From Mactromeris polynyma (taxonomy: Eukaryota; Mollusca; Bivalvia; Venerida; Mactridae): 64,000 nucleotides of DNA. The stretch's first letter is position 1. Each line of letters opens with the position of its first letter. Location: positions 248,001-312,000 of the forward strand of contig JASFXZ010000045.1 in assembly GCA_032209605.1 (NCBI GenBank), given 5' to 3'. A program made the translations under genes and the position numbers. Shown in pieces: positions 1 to 11,696 of the stretch. The notes under the pieces are model-generated. The model searched no databases. It had not been told where the DNA came from and worked only from the letters and a program-made list of their open reading frames with translations.

Positions 1-1010
1 AACATTCAATGAGTAGTAGAAAGTATAAACTTCAATGAGTAGTAGCGAGTATAAACTTCATTGGGTAGTAGAGAGTATAAACTTCAATGAGTAGTAGCGA
101 GTATAAACTTCATTGGGTAGTAGAGAGCATAAACTTCATTGGGTAGTAAAGAGTATAAACTTCATAGGGTAGTAGAGAGTATTAACTTCAATGAGTAGTA
201 GAGAGTATAAACTTCAATGAGTAGTAGCGAGTATAAACTTCATTGGGTAGTAGAGAGTATAAACTTCATTGGGTAGTAGAGAGTATAAACTTCATTGGGT
301 AGTAGAGAGTATAAACTTCATTGGGTAGTAGAGAGTGTAACATTCAATGAGTAGTAGAAAGTATAAACTTCAATGAGTAGTAGCGAGTATAAACTTCATT
401 GGGTAGTAGAGAGCATAAACTTTATTGGGTAGTAAAGAGTATAAACTTCATAGGGTAGTAGAGAGTATTAACTTCAATGAGTAGTAGAGAGTATAAACTT
501 CAATGAGTAGTAGCGAGTATAAACTTCATTGGGTAGTAGAGAGTATAAACTTCATTGGGTAGTAGAGAGTATAAACTTCATTGGGTAGTAGAGAGTTTAA
601 ACTTCATTGGGTAGTAGAGAGTATAAACTTCAATGAGTAGTAGCGAGTAAAAAATTCAATGAGTAGTAGAGAGTATAAACTTCATTGGGTAGTAGAGAGT
701 ATAAACGTCAATGAGTAGTAGCGAGTATAAAATTCAATGAGTAGTAGAGAGAATAAACTTCATTGGGTAGTAGAGAGTATAAACTTCATTTGGTCGTAGA
801 GAGTATAAACTTCATTGGGTAGTAGAGAGTATAAACTTCAATGAGTAGTAGAGAGTATAAACGTCAATGAGTAGTATAGAGTATAAACTTAAATGAGTAG
901 TAGCGGGTATAAACTTAAATAAGTTGTTAGAATATATTGTTGGGATGAAGACAGTATAAACTTCAATCAGTTCTGGGTAATATAAACTTCTATGAGTAGT
1001 TAATTCACGG
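1..1010. repeat. 26-bp minisatellite with 338-bp higher-order unit
   Basis: Tandem repeat of about 26 bp built on gtagtagagagtataaac followed by ttcattgg or ttcaatga. It runs off the left edge of the window and decays after about 900. The variant pattern starting at 1 starts again at 339, so 13 units (338 bp) have been copied as a block. No coding signal is seen in it. Confidence 0.95.
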
Positions 1011-1205
1011 AGTTAGGACTACTTATTGACTTATATGCGAAGCAGACACTCTTCATTTCAACGAGTAGTACGCGTAAGGTCGGTGGTCATACCCAGGTGC
1101 CAACATTTGCCCAAAATAGTGCTAGCAGGGGCAAATTGGGTCTTCCTCTAACCTAAAAATCACTACAGTTTTAAGAAATTAATAAATACTCGTACAATTC
1201 TACAG

Positions 1206-3272
1206 CAAATGTGTCGCCGTCTTGGTGGAGGACTGATTGAGATTGATAATCAAGAAGAACAGGCTTATATACAGACACACACAACTACTTTGAACAGTGA
1301 GTCCAGCTTTAGATTTGTTCATTGTGAAGACATCAACAACAGCAGTAATCCGTCCAAAATTATAATCAGGCGTAACAATATTGGCACCTTAGCTAAGGAC
1401 TTATTTCCCTGTACATGCCTGAAGCCATGACAACTTCTTGTTATCTTTATTAAATATGCTTATACATGTACACGTACACATTGGGATTGTCATACATAGG
1501 TCTTCTCATACGTAGTACTTGTCATACATAGGTATTGTCATACAAAGGGATTGTCATTCATATAACTTGTCATACAAAGGGATTGTCATTCATAGAACTT
1601 GTCATACAAAGGGATTGTCATTCATGGGACTTGTCATACATAGGTAATGTCATACAAAGGGATTGTCATACATAGGTCTTCTCATACGTAGTACTTGTCA
1701 TACATAGGTATTGTCATACAAAGGGATTGTCATTCATGGGACTTGTCATACATAGGTAATGTCATACAAAAGGATTGTCATACATAGGGCTTGTCATACA
1801 TAGGGCTTGTCATACATAGGTCTTGTCATACATAGGACTTGTCATACATAGGTATTGTCGTACAAAGGGATTGTCAAACATAGAACTTGTCATACACAGG
1901 GCTTGTTATGCATAGGGCTTGTCATACAAAGGGATTGTCATACATAGGGCTTGTCATGCATAGGGCTTGTCATACATATGGTAGCATTAAGCTTGCCATT
2001 CGAGTGATTATACTGATGTAACATAAACATGTTTACACACCACTTGGTACATTTATAGCATCGGTTGTAAATGTCGTCACATAAAAACATAGCATTGTTG
2101 TGCTGGTAAGGCACAATGATGTTTGTGTATGTGTTTAATATATACTGGTCAAATGAGCAAACCTACCATTCTGTATTATGAGAATCTTCATAACAGTATA
2201 ACAAAGTGTTATGATTCAAGATTTTGACAGATTTACTTTGACGACGTTTGACAGTATTTCATTTTCATTGAATCATAATTGTTGTAGCTTACTGCAAACA
2301 AAGTCAACGGTAGATGTATCATGTGACCTTTCACAAACTGCATATTAGTGAAATTTTACTGGCAGGTTAGTAATTATGACCAGTATAGTTGAGTCATTAC
2401 CTCAACACGCGGCGACAAGTAAATAGTAATCATGTTTATTTCCATAATTCTGTTTTGTGAATATTGTGTACCTATCATGGTATGTTCTCGTAAATAATCA
2501 GATGTACAAACTGAACAAGTGTTTCATTTCAAACAAAGTAGACCTCTGCTACAGTTGTAGAGAAAAACATTAAAACTTCTTATTTTCAAAAATCAAGAGT
2601 AATGAATTTTAAAACATGTGTACAAACAATAAAATACAATAAAATTATTTAAAGGGCTTCATCCAGTTGTGTTGTTACATAGTCTAAAACATCATTAATA
2701 AGAACCATTGTCATGTATAACCTTTGAAAAATCTTGTTTTATCATATTACTTACAGACAAAACTAGTAAAAAACATCCGTTTGTTAAAAAACTGTAGATT
2801 TTTTTTATGTTATGATAATACAAAAGTCTTTTTTCGGCAAATACAGACACATACATTATAAATGTATTCTGAGATAATGCATATTTATTGACTATTTTAA
2901 CTAGATAAAGTATGTTTTTCTTGTTTGATTAAATGAACAAAAAATGTGCATAATATATCTTTTAATATTTTAGTTAAATAGATATTCGTCAAAAAAGGAC
3001 ACTCGGATCAAAGACAAAATTACGGCTATTCTGACTCTGTCATTTCAGGAATGTACTGGATTGGTGTCAGTGATTTGATAACCGACGGAACTTGGATATG
3101 GATGTACACATACACAACACTAAGTCAGGATAGTTTCTCAAACTGGCGTCCCGGTAATCCAAACAATTCTACAGGACATGACAACTGCGGCCTTATGTTC
3201 CCAAGTGGGAAATGGGATGACGTTGTGTGCACCTTTAATACCTACTACATATGCGAATGGGATGAAGTGTAA
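1206..3272 (+). CDS. C-type lectin-like gene, last two exons (5' part missing)
   Basis: This is the carbohydrate-recognition-type domain of a C-type lectin, a family of usually secreted proteins that often act in molluscan immune recognition. Exon A (1206-1296) follows a tacag acceptor and ends at A|gtgagt. It encodes CRRLGGGLIEIDNQEEQAYI, the usual segment around the conserved Cys and second helix. Exon B (3049-3272) follows catttcag and encodes YWIGVSD, W.W, F.NWRPGNPNN, a Cys and the KWDDVVC...YYICE ending before a stop. Phases match (1 to 1). The sugar loop reads PNN rather than EPN or QPD, and WDD replaces WND, so calcium or sugar binding may be changed. The start, signal peptide and first disulfide region are not seen in the window and are probably upstream of position 1. 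The intron holds a 16-bp minisatellite and a dispersed repeat. Family call is firm; ligand unknown. Confidence 0.8.
1480..1985. repeat. 16-bp minisatellite in lectin intron
   Basis: About 30 units of 16 bp, such as gggcttgtcatacata, with variants (acttgtcatacata, gggattgtcatacaaa). It lies wholly in the intron between the two lectin exons. Confidence 0.93.
2640..2990. repeat. Dispersed interspersed repeat, copy 1
   Basis: About 350 bp that align by eye with 26390-26715. Shared blocks include ttttatcatattacttaca, the motif cagtttttt or tagattttt after gtttgttaaaaaactg, and the end block around aaatgaacaaaaaatg. It sits in the lectin intron just before exon B. The class is unknown; the second copy lies beside pogo-like terminal sequence, so it may be the inner part of a DNA transposon. 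Confidence 0.7.
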
Positions 3273-3307
3273 ATAAGTAACTTTAGCTCTTGCTAGCTTG
3301 ATGTTCG

Positions 3308-5215
3308 TGTTCAGTATGTTTCCCAGTCAAGTATGTTTCAGTATATTTCCTAGTCAAGTATGATTCAGTATGTTTCCTAGTCAAGTATGGTTCAGTATGT
3401 TTCCCAGTCAAGTATGGTTCAGTATGTTTCCCAGTCAAGTATGGTTCAGTATATTTCCTATTCAAGTATGGTTCAGTATGTTTCCTAGTCAAGTATGGTT
3501 CAGTATGTTTCCCAGTCAAGTATGGTTCAGTATGTTTCCTAGTCAAGTATGGTTCAGTATGTTTCCTAGTCAAGTATGGTTCAGTATGTTTCCCAGTCAA
3601 GTATGGTTCAGTATATTTCCTAGTCAAGTATGGTTCAGTATATTTCCCAGTCAAGTATGGTTCAGTATATTTCCTAGTCAAGTATGGTTCAGTATGTTTC
3701 CCAGTCAAGTATGGTTCAGTATATTTCCTTGTCAAGTATGGTTCAGTATATTTCCCAGTCAAGTATGGTTCAGTATATTTCCTAGTCAAGTATGTTTCAG
3801 TATGTTTCCCAGTCAAGTATGGTTCAGTATATTTCCCAGTCAAATATGTTTCAGTATATTTCCCAGTCAAGTATGTTTCAGTATATTTCCCAGTCAAGTA
3901 TGTTTCAGTATATTTCCTAGTCAAGTATGTTTCAGTATATTTCCCAGTCAAGTATGTTTCAGTATATTTCCCAGTCAAGTATGTTTCAGTATATGTCCCA
4001 GTCAAGTATGTTTCAGTATATATCCCAGTCAAGTATGTTTCAGTATATTTCCCAGTCAAATATGTTTCAGTTTATTTCCCAGTCAAGTATGTTTCAGTAT
4101 ATTTCCCAGTCAAGTTTGTTTCAGTATATTTCCCAGTCAAGTATATTTCAGTATATTTCCCAGTCAAGTATGTTTCAGTATATTCCAGTCAAGTATGTTT
4201 CAGTATATTTCCCAGTCAAGTATGTTTCAGTATATTTCCCAGTCAAGTTTGTTTCAGTATATTTCCCAGTCAAGTATGTTTCAGTATATTTCCAAGTCAA
4301 GTATGTTTCAGTATATTTCCAAGTCAAGTATGTTTCAGTATATTTCCAAGTCAAGTATGTTTCAGTATATTTCCAAGTCAAGTATGTTTCAGTATATTTC
4401 CCTATATACTATACTGCACAATACAATGAAATTCCCTGTCGAGTATATTTCAGTACATTTCCCTGTCTAATGCGTTTCAGTATATATCTTTGTCCAATAT
4501 GCTTCAGTATAATTCCCTGTTCAATATGCTTCAGTATATTTTTCTGTCCAATATGTTTCAGTATATTTCTCTGTCCAATATGTTTCAGTATATTTCTCTG
4601 TCCAATATGTTTCAGTATATTTCTCTGTCCAATATGTTTTAGTGTATTTCCATGTCCAATATGTTTTAGTGTATTTCCATGTCCAATATGTTTTAGTGTA
4701 TTTCCTTGTCCAATTGTTTTAGTGTATTTCCATGTCCAATATGTTTTAGTGTATTTCCTTGTCCAATTGTTTTAGTGTATTTCCATGTCCAATATGTTTT
4801 AGTGTATTTCCTTGTTCAATTGTTTTAGTGTATTTCCATGTCCAATATGTTTTAGTGTATTTCCTTGTCCAATTGTTTTAGTGTATTTCCATGCCCAATA
4901 TATTTCAGTATAATACCCTGTATATGTCAGTATCATTTTCATTCCAGTAATTATCATTGTAATTTACTGCAAAGACCTAAATTTATTTAGGTCTTTGTTC
5001 ACTGTCATGTATGTCTCAGTATAATTCTTTGTCCCGTATGTTACAGTGCAATTACCTGTCCAATATTTTAGTATATTTACATATTCAATACTTTTCGGTA
5101 TATTTCCCTGTTAAATACTTTTCAGTATACGTATTTCCATGTTCAATACTTTTCAGTATATTTCCCTGTTAAATACGTTTCAGTATATTTCCCTGTTCAG
5201 TAAGTTTTCTACCCA
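3308..5215. repeat. 27-bp minisatellite downstream of the lectin gene
   Basis: Array beginning about 35 bp after the lectin stop codon. The unit is 27 bp (agtatgtttc + agtatatttcccagtca). It is regular to about 4390 and increasingly diverged to 5215, with a shorter variant (ccaatatgttttagtgtatt) from 4480. Because 27 is divisible by three, long open frames appear on both strands; they encode only the repeat and are not called as genes. Confidence 0.96.
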
Positions 5216-5578
5216 GTATATTTCTTTCTAGAAATATTACAATTAAACATATTTAAAATATTTGGCATGCCTCAAATTAAAAAACAAAATAAAAAGAAAA
5301 TTAATTGAGTATGTGTTTCATGTTCTTATATTTCCAGAGCAAATGCAAACAATCAGGTTGGATAGAATGGTGGAATATCAATACATGTATATATATGTAA
5401 AGTGTATATGTATGTATAAACTCGTAGCAGAACATGACCGAATTGTATCTGTACTTATCGACTGTCATTAAATAGTTTATTGTGAAACGCTTTATGTAAG
5501 TTTCGTATATTTGGACAAATATGAGCTGTAAGGTTATCTTAAGAAACAAAGTTGATTTTTGATATCGGGAAATATTGG

Positions 5579-5762
5579 GTACAATAAAACCTCAATATTA
5601 AAGCCATCTTTGGATATAAAGAAGTCGGTCTAAGACACAAGATCTTATCATCGAGTTCAATATGCAAGACAAAAAAAAATAGTACAAGAAAATTAACTAA
5701 TTAAAAAATATTAATTAGGTGGTCCCAATTTTGAGATGGTTTTTAAGGGAAGTGTTACTGTA
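5579..5762. mobile_element. Short pogo-like MITE
   Basis: About 180 bp starting acaataaaacctcaatatta and ending ttgagatggtttttaaggg...gttactgta, with an internal segment (aagtcggtctaagac, atcgagtt) shared with 43795-43959. Ends of the type acagtaaaacctc are typical of non-autonomous pogo/Tigger-like elements. Assignment is by resemblance only. Confidence 0.5.
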
Positions 5763-6968
5763 TAGAGTAATCCACAGACGAATTAAAAATGTGGACAGTG
5801 CATAACCGAGTGGAAATGAGTTTTTGAACATAAAGTTCACTACTATAATGATCCATTTACTATAGGTTTATTCATCATTAATACCGTTTGTTTCATACAA
5901 TTTATATAATGTGCTTGCATATTAACTATGACATTTCGACGGTGTAGGCCTAATTCACAATGAATAATCGTTTTTCGCTTTTGTAGTGTTAGATCGAGAC
6001 AGGGACAAATATTCAAACACAATGGCATTTTGTATGAAGTTTACACACACATACGACGGTGTGGTTTTGAGTGCATGTACATGCAACAGTCTGGTATCTG
6101 ACGAATATCTGTCTGTTGTCTGATTAGAACAATTTTACCATCTCGCGGTGTGAAAATTGCAATGCAAACAGTAATAGCAGGAGCTGTATTATTGCACACT
6201 GTTACCACTACCAGCAGTAATACGGCTGGAACTACTTTTCTATCTGCATTTTGTACTATGTGCATATAGTCATGTAGCTTGTTCGTGTTATGACAAAAAC
6301 AATAATTGTGTTTCTGTTTTATCCTAAATTGTTTGAGAAAGTATAACCTGATATACTAACAGAATGCAACTAATTTCTTTTTTTAATACTGCCCGTTTTG
6401 TTGTTTCAGTTCCCTTACTTGATATTCTAGAAATTTAAAACAATTTAGTATAAATATTCTGATAGCAGCAGCTGTATTACTGCTGTTACTGCTTGCAGTG
6501 TAGGCAACAGTAATATTGCTGTAACTGCTACTTCTGTTAATCTTACATACACCGAGATGTTATATTACGGATTGCGATTTTGTAGCATTTGCAAACCGTG
6601 TAAGACGGTGATGAAAAAAGTCCGTCATTTGTTAGTGCAACTAAACAGTGGTCTCGTATAATTGAAATGAAAACATAAAATGTCCCCAGACAGCTGCTCA
6701 CGTGACGTAAATGAACGTAGTAAATTTAATTGTATCAGAAGGGGAGATCAGCGCTGTGAGGCGTTGACACCTGCTATCATGCAGTTATCGATAAATAATA
6801 CATACACGTACATTATATCTGTAAAATGACGTAAATCAATCTTCCGCGGCAAAAAACAAAACACATTCTAGCACAGTTTGTTACATGTATAATTTTCTAT
6901 TATATAATTACATTGAGTGTCATCATACGCATTATACGGATGTCATAGTATCAATTCCACAAAAAAGC
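5763..6968. other. Intergenic stretch, no gene recognised
   Basis: AT-rich sequence with two short CTG/CAG-rich foldback-like patches (about 6165-6240 and 6460-6540). No convincing exon, splice pair or RNA gene is seen. Confidence 0.6.
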
Positions 6969-7220
6969 TCATGTTCGTCGGTTGTATATTTTTCGTTCTG
7001 GACGAAACATGGACATTGTTCTACACCTGCATACTCCTTCATAAAATGCGCAATATCTTTGGTACCCCAATCTACCACAGCGTCCTCTAATGCCAATAAT
7101 TGCTCCGGTATCCATGCATATGTTGTTGTAGGCTCGACAAATGCGTGCTTCTACAGCTGTTACAACGATTGTAAGCAGGAATGACGTCACAAATAGCACC
7201 AACACAAGCGTCGCCTTCAT
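6969..7220 (-). CDS. Secreted six-cysteine cationic peptide (defensin-like), paralogue 1
   Basis: An 83-residue precursor. Residues 1-24 are a signal peptide (MKATLVLVLFVTSFLLTIVV, small residues before the cut). The mature part has six Cys spaced C-x6-C-x12-C-x8-C-x6-C-x-C and is rich in Arg, with a Cys-poor basic tail of about 20 residues that the other copies lack. The end pattern C-x6-C-x-C recalls invertebrate defensins, but the diagnostic C-x3-C is absent, so it is not a classical defensin; an antimicrobial or other extracellular role is inference. The coding exon starts after a ctctccag acceptor at 7232. A likely 5' untranslated exon ends at 7290 (ATG|gtaagg), with a TATA-like stretch near 7380. 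It is divergently paired with the plus-strand paralogue at 10439, and the first codons match that gene almost base for base. Confidence 0.75.
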   Translation of the reverse strand: MKATLVLVLFVTSFLLTIVVTAVEARICRAYNNICMDTGAIIGIRGRCGRLGYQRYCAFYEGVCRCRTMSMFRPERKIYNRRT

Positions 7221-7377
7221 AATTTAAGTTTTCTGGAGAGAAGTAGCAGTACATAATTAATAAGCAATACCAGTTAATAGTTTCCTTACCATAGTGTTGT
7301 TTGCACGAGAACACCAATACTATGCCATCCTCTAAAATTGTTGTATCAATTCAAGACGCTTGTGATAGGAAAATATA

Positions 7378-7389
7378 TAACTATATATA
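7378..7389 (-). promoter_or_regulatory. Putative TATA element of peptide paralogue 1
   Basis: On the minus strand this reads gctatatatagttata, about 90 bp before the proposed donor at 7290. Placement by distance only. The first exon would end in an upstream ATG that, after splicing, reads two codons and then a stop. Confidence 0.3.
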
Positions 7390-7390
7390 G

Positions 7391-9415
7391 CAATAATATA
7401 AATAAGAAAATCAAGAATGCGTTTGAGAACTTTGACAGTGGATAATTCTGGAATTTTCACAAACCGTATGGAACAGCAGTAGGGGGTATACATACTACAC
7501 GGTGTTAAGCATACTTGGGCGGGATTTATTTATGATGTTTAGAACAAATGTGACCATGGGGATTATGACAATCCCTGTTCCAGTGTCGGATTTAATCTGC
7601 GGGTTCCCGAAATCCCCTGGCCCCCTGTTAACAAGATCAATATCAATATGAGATATCGTAAACTTTGTAAAAAGTGTTACGCAAAGCTAACTCTTATTAC
7701 ATAATTTTTGATAAATATGAACATCCTGCAAAACTTTTGAGACACTTAATTCAAATGTCACGCTTATTAAGAAAAATATGGAAATTAATAAGATATGAAC
7801 GATTTTGGAAAATGGATCCTGATTTGATCTAGATCAGTTTCTGGCATAAGTATAATAAATCAATTTCTCAACCAAACAATGAAGTTTTGTATGTTTTCTC
7901 AACGTTAATTCGATGAATTTTAATAGTTTTTGTGTAAGTTCATGAGAAGTGCTGGGAAAACTGTTCAATTGCTTCATGAAAATAGAAATTATGTTTATGG
8001 ATCATCTTGATCCAGATCATTTGACCCTTTGTCAACATGGGGCCTGGATGCCCGCCGTAGAGCAAACAATCAATCGGTGTAGTGTTACTTTATATTATAT
8101 GTATTTATTAAGAAGTGTATTACTGCAAGAATCTTTAGTACATTTATACTTCTAAAACATGCCGACAAGTATATATACGACTAAGGATACACAATTTAAG
8201 CTGAAAAATTCGGTTATTTTTAAAAAGACTGACTGGCTATAAAAGTTCTTGAATTTTTACAGAGATTTATCCCGTATAGGATGTAAGCATGTTTACGTAA
8301 TGAAATGATGATGATGAATTTATTATTCATTTTGATGCATAACTCACGCCAAATTATGATAATATTATGATATAAAACAGATTTAGAACTCTTATCTATC
8401 TCTAAAGAAGAAAGTTACCTCAAATATAGTTTTATCTACCGACCTGTTTTCCAGATAAGGTTAAATCATATGTCGTCTGCTTTATCCAAACTTTCAACAC
8501 TACTCTACTTCATGAGCGAATATCAGTTCTGACTGCCGGAACTTTTGTATCCATCCTGGTACGTTTAAATAGTCACAAACATTCGACTTAAGTACCATTA
8601 AACAATGAAGAGAGCTAAAAAGAAATAAACTCTTGTGGATAGATTCAATTTTTACCTCTATTAAGGAGAGCTATCATTATTTTACATACATTACAAAACC
8701 AAATGTACATATATACGAGAATAAACTCAATTACGTAAACAGAAGCAAGATCACACAACAATATAGAGACACAATATAACACACCAAATATCAATATCTC
8801 ATATACACACTGTATAAATTACATATAATGAAATTTTATACGGGGCAACCTCTCAACAGCAACACTCTTTGAGAGACGCACATTTTGGCCATTGTGGAGA
8901 GGTTGTTGCGTCGATTGAAGAATACAATACATCCAAAAAACCTTTTATCGTCACCCTTCTAAAATTACAATCACTCAAGAGTTTAAAAACATAATACTTG
9001 TAAACTAGTAAACTTTGTCTGTTCTTTAAAGAAATTATTTGTAATTTTAAACAAATGCCGGACTTGAAACATCCGAAATTAACATATTTTTCTTGCATAC
9101 ACATTTTAAACAAAATAAGAATAAAAAAATACCTTCTCCCGTAATATTTGTTATCGTATATGTATTATACAATTGTGTTTCTTGTGCATGTTGGATTAAT
9201 TTTCTTAATGTTATTGGCTCTTAACCATTGTATTAGTATGTGTATAATATGTACTCATGTTGTCATGTTTAACATGAGCTGAGATATGTAAACAAACTGT
9301 AAACTGTGTTAAACTGTGCTCTAGATTCGGAGGTTATATGGATAATAAATGTTAACTAACTTTTCAAACTTTTCAAACTTTCCATTCAGTACTTAGTAAA
9401 AGTTAAGTGTTTATT
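7391..9415. other. Spacer between divergent peptide genes (unit 1)
   Basis: No gene is seen. It is well conserved with 13080-14620 in the second block, which reflects recent duplication rather than function. It includes a short inverted-repeat element at 8846-8911 (aacctctcaacagc ... gtggagaggttg) of a family with relatives near 20818, 39085, 43449 and 44063. Confidence 0.65.
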
Positions 9416-9418
9416 GTA

Positions 9419-9610
9419 GTGTCACCCCCAATAAAGGGTCAGCCATTTCTGTCGGGTTTCGAACTTTCGACCTCCCGCTCTCAAGGTGGACCCTTTACCA
9501 CTAGGCCAAAGGAGACGAAAGTATAATAGATATGACAGATATAGAACTGTCTGTAGCACGTAGCCTGTGTCATATATTCCCACTTCCCCGGGGGTGGGGG
9601 TCGCTAATAG
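9419..9610 (-). mobile_element. tRNA-headed SINE fragment, unit 1
   Basis: Read on the minus strand it has a pol III A box (tggcctagtggtaaaggg) and B box (gaaagttcgaaaccc), then gacagaaatggctgaccctt. Same family as 12701-12958. It contains a class II tRNA-like head but no acceptor-stem pairing that would make it a tRNA gene. Confidence 0.65.
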
Positions 9611-9880
9611 GTACATTACTCAAATTAAATTAATAATTTCAGTTCAGAGATTCAAAAGTACATGTATATATAAACTGTAAACATAATCTAGTACAAATGT
9701 AGTAAAACATTATTTCCCAATTCTCAACATCACGATTGTTTGAACAACACAGCTGGATATATCGTCGTGAAAGCCTACTCACGGGCGTGTATCATTGCAA
9801 TATATATAGTACATCGTTGTTTATTCGTCATTTAAACGCAAAAGATCCTAATTTCTTTCTCAACAAGTAACGCAGCTCGG

Positions 9881-9888
9881 TATAAAAA
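9881..9888 (+). promoter_or_regulatory. TATA box of peptide paralogue 2
   Basis: The motif tataaaaa lies about 50 bp before a strong donor (taa|gtaagttt at 9934). A 20-25-nt untranslated first exon ending at 9933 would splice to the acceptor ctcttcag before 10426. The same arrangement is kept at 15068. Confidence 0.55.
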
Positions 9889-10438
9889 GTCTTATAAACG
9901 AATATATACTGCCGAACATATTATCATTGTTAAGTAAGTTTGTATGTCTTATTGAAGTCGTAAACACATTGGTGCACCCTAACTGATATCGACAATCAAA
10001 CAGGTGCGCACACTCATACAGTGTAGTTGTAAAATTGGTTATACTTTGAAGTTTGGACGGTGGATAAAACCATATTTTCAGGTGACTATATTTTGTTGAT
10101 GCAAATTACATTAAAATGTATTAAATAAAACCGACACAATATACAACAGGAGTTTCAAAGCTCAATTTTTGCTTGTAATTAATCAATTTTATCCCAATGA
10201 AGATTTCAACGCACCGAGATACAGCCCCGCAAACTGGTATTCCCCACCATTTTGGGACGGCGGACAACCATCGAATTTTTCAGCAAACCTCATTTTTGCT
10301 ATCCAAACCCATCACTGTACTGTGTGGACTGTGCATCCAAAATATCCGTTATAAAATTTCGCCTTTGTGTTTTCCGGATTTCCTACTTGGCGGACTTGTG
10401 AAAAATCTATTGTGTTTTTCTCTTCAGAGAACTAAACC

Positions 10439-10654
10439 ATGAAGGCGACGCTTGTGTTAGCACTTCTTGTGGCATCATTAATGCTCACAAACGTGGTTAC
10501 ACCTGTAGAATGTGATAGACTATGTAGAAGTCATGGCAACCAGTGTTTGGATACAGGAACTATTATTGGTACTGGAGGACGATGTGCAAGGCTTAGGGGT
10601 GGAAGTTGCGTTCGTACCAGAAATCGTTGCCTTTGCTTCAGGGGGATGCACTAG
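10439..10654 (+). CDS. Secreted six-cysteine cationic peptide, paralogue 2
   Basis: A 71-residue precursor: signal peptide 1-24 (MKATLVLALLVASLMLTNVV), then a mature peptide of about 46 residues with C-x6-C-x12-C-x7-C-x6-C-x-C spacing. By count the mature part has nine Arg and two Asp, so it is strongly basic. An extra Cys lies near the expected cleavage site (PVEC), absent from paralogue 3. The ATG is the first after the acceptor tctcttcag and is shared by all family members. The intron upstream is about 490 bp. A polyadenylation signal lies at 10755. No known family is recognised with confidence; the CxC end resembles defensins, but C2-C3 is 12 rather than 3 residues. Host-defence role is inferred from secretion, charge, clustering and rapid change. 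Confidence 0.8.
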   Translation: MKATLVLALLVASLMLTNVVTPVECDRLCRSHGNQCLDTGTIIGTGGRCARLRGGSCVRTRNRCLCFRGMH

Positions 10655-10754
10655 CTAATGGGTTAATTGCTACACTAGACTAGACTGAAGAGGAAACTGG
10701 CATCGTACCTTGTTTTTGACTTGCATGCAATTAATTTTGTATCAAACGGTCTTG

Positions 10755-10760
10755 AATAAA
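10755..10760 (+). other. Polyadenylation signal, paralogue 2
   Basis: aataaa about 100 bp after the stop, conserved at 15926 in the duplicate. Confidence 0.6.
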
Positions 10761-10892
10761 ATTCACAACAATCTGTGTTAATTTTGTTTTACTAAGATGC
10801 CATTGATATCATTTGTGTTAACTGACATATGTATTATGCATGCAGTAAAACTTATCAGCTGCATGCTAGCGCAGATCTGACAACATTTTGAG

Positions 10893-11090
10893 TTGCCCCG
10901 CCAAGTTAGTAGAGCGCTGGGCTGTTACCTGGGAGGTCTGGATTCGATTTCCGGACAGGGCAAGTCATTTCCTTCGGTGGCATTTGCTACGGTCATTTGT
11001 CCTCCATCTCTGATTCTTGTAGAGGAATTGTCAGCTGTTTGGTGGAAGGGGATGTTAGTACTGGATAATAATAAATTCTAGGAATACTAA
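10893..11090 (+). mobile_element. tRNA-derived SINE, unit 1 copy
   Basis: The head has A-box-like agttagtagagcgctggg and B-box-like ggtctggattcgatttcc, followed by a core with ggtcatttgtcctccatctc, gttgtcagctgttt analogues and gttagtactgg. It ends in an aataataaa tail. The core is shared with the diverged copy at 27299, which shows it is a family and not simply part of the block. Confidence 0.8.
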
Positions 11091-11696
11091 ACAATGTTGA
11101 GCGTGGCTTGAATCCCAATATAAAAATATCGCATGTTATTGTTTGAGATGTATATTTAGCTTAACCAACAAAAGACGGTATATTTCTTATGAATTTTCTC
11201 ATGTATATGTTTTGACGATACTTAAAGGTGGATAGTCTTATTTTTATCAAAATGTAGTGTTTTGAGACAATGATATATACTAATTCCTTTATACGTACGA
11301 TCTCTTGAACACTGCATGATAATTTTTCTTACAAGTTTCCCCGAACAGCAAAACGTGATTACATATGCTAGCACTAATTCGGCGCGTTCACAAGTGAGTA
11401 TAGAAAATACCTGTATCGGACTCGTGTATTTGTCGTTATAAGTGAAGTGACAATGGAGTTACAATGCAGAGTTGTAGAGCACATCTGTATAAAGGCTTTT
11501 TCCACCGATTTTCTCATATTAACAAGTAAACATATTTTGACTAAAATCAAGACAATCAACCTTTAAGCATGCCACTGGCATGGCGGTAACATTGTTCACA
11601 CAACAGACAGATAGTGTTGATATACATACACCACTTTACGCCACAAATCAAGACTAAATTTCTAAATTACTACCTAACTTTGAAATGTCATAGCTA

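Noticed and set aside
1..1985. CRISPR-like array
   Set aside because: Repeats are contiguous without unique spacers, and the DNA is eukaryotic; ordinary minisatellites.
3283..4775. Open frames of 258, 366 and 282 codons on both strands
   Set aside because: They lie wholly in the 27-bp minisatellite, whose period is divisible by three; the products are the repeat only and no splice or start context supports them.
7949..8155. A 68-codon frame in the peptide-gene spacer
   Set aside because: The matching sequence in the second block has changes that break the frame, and no domain is seen.
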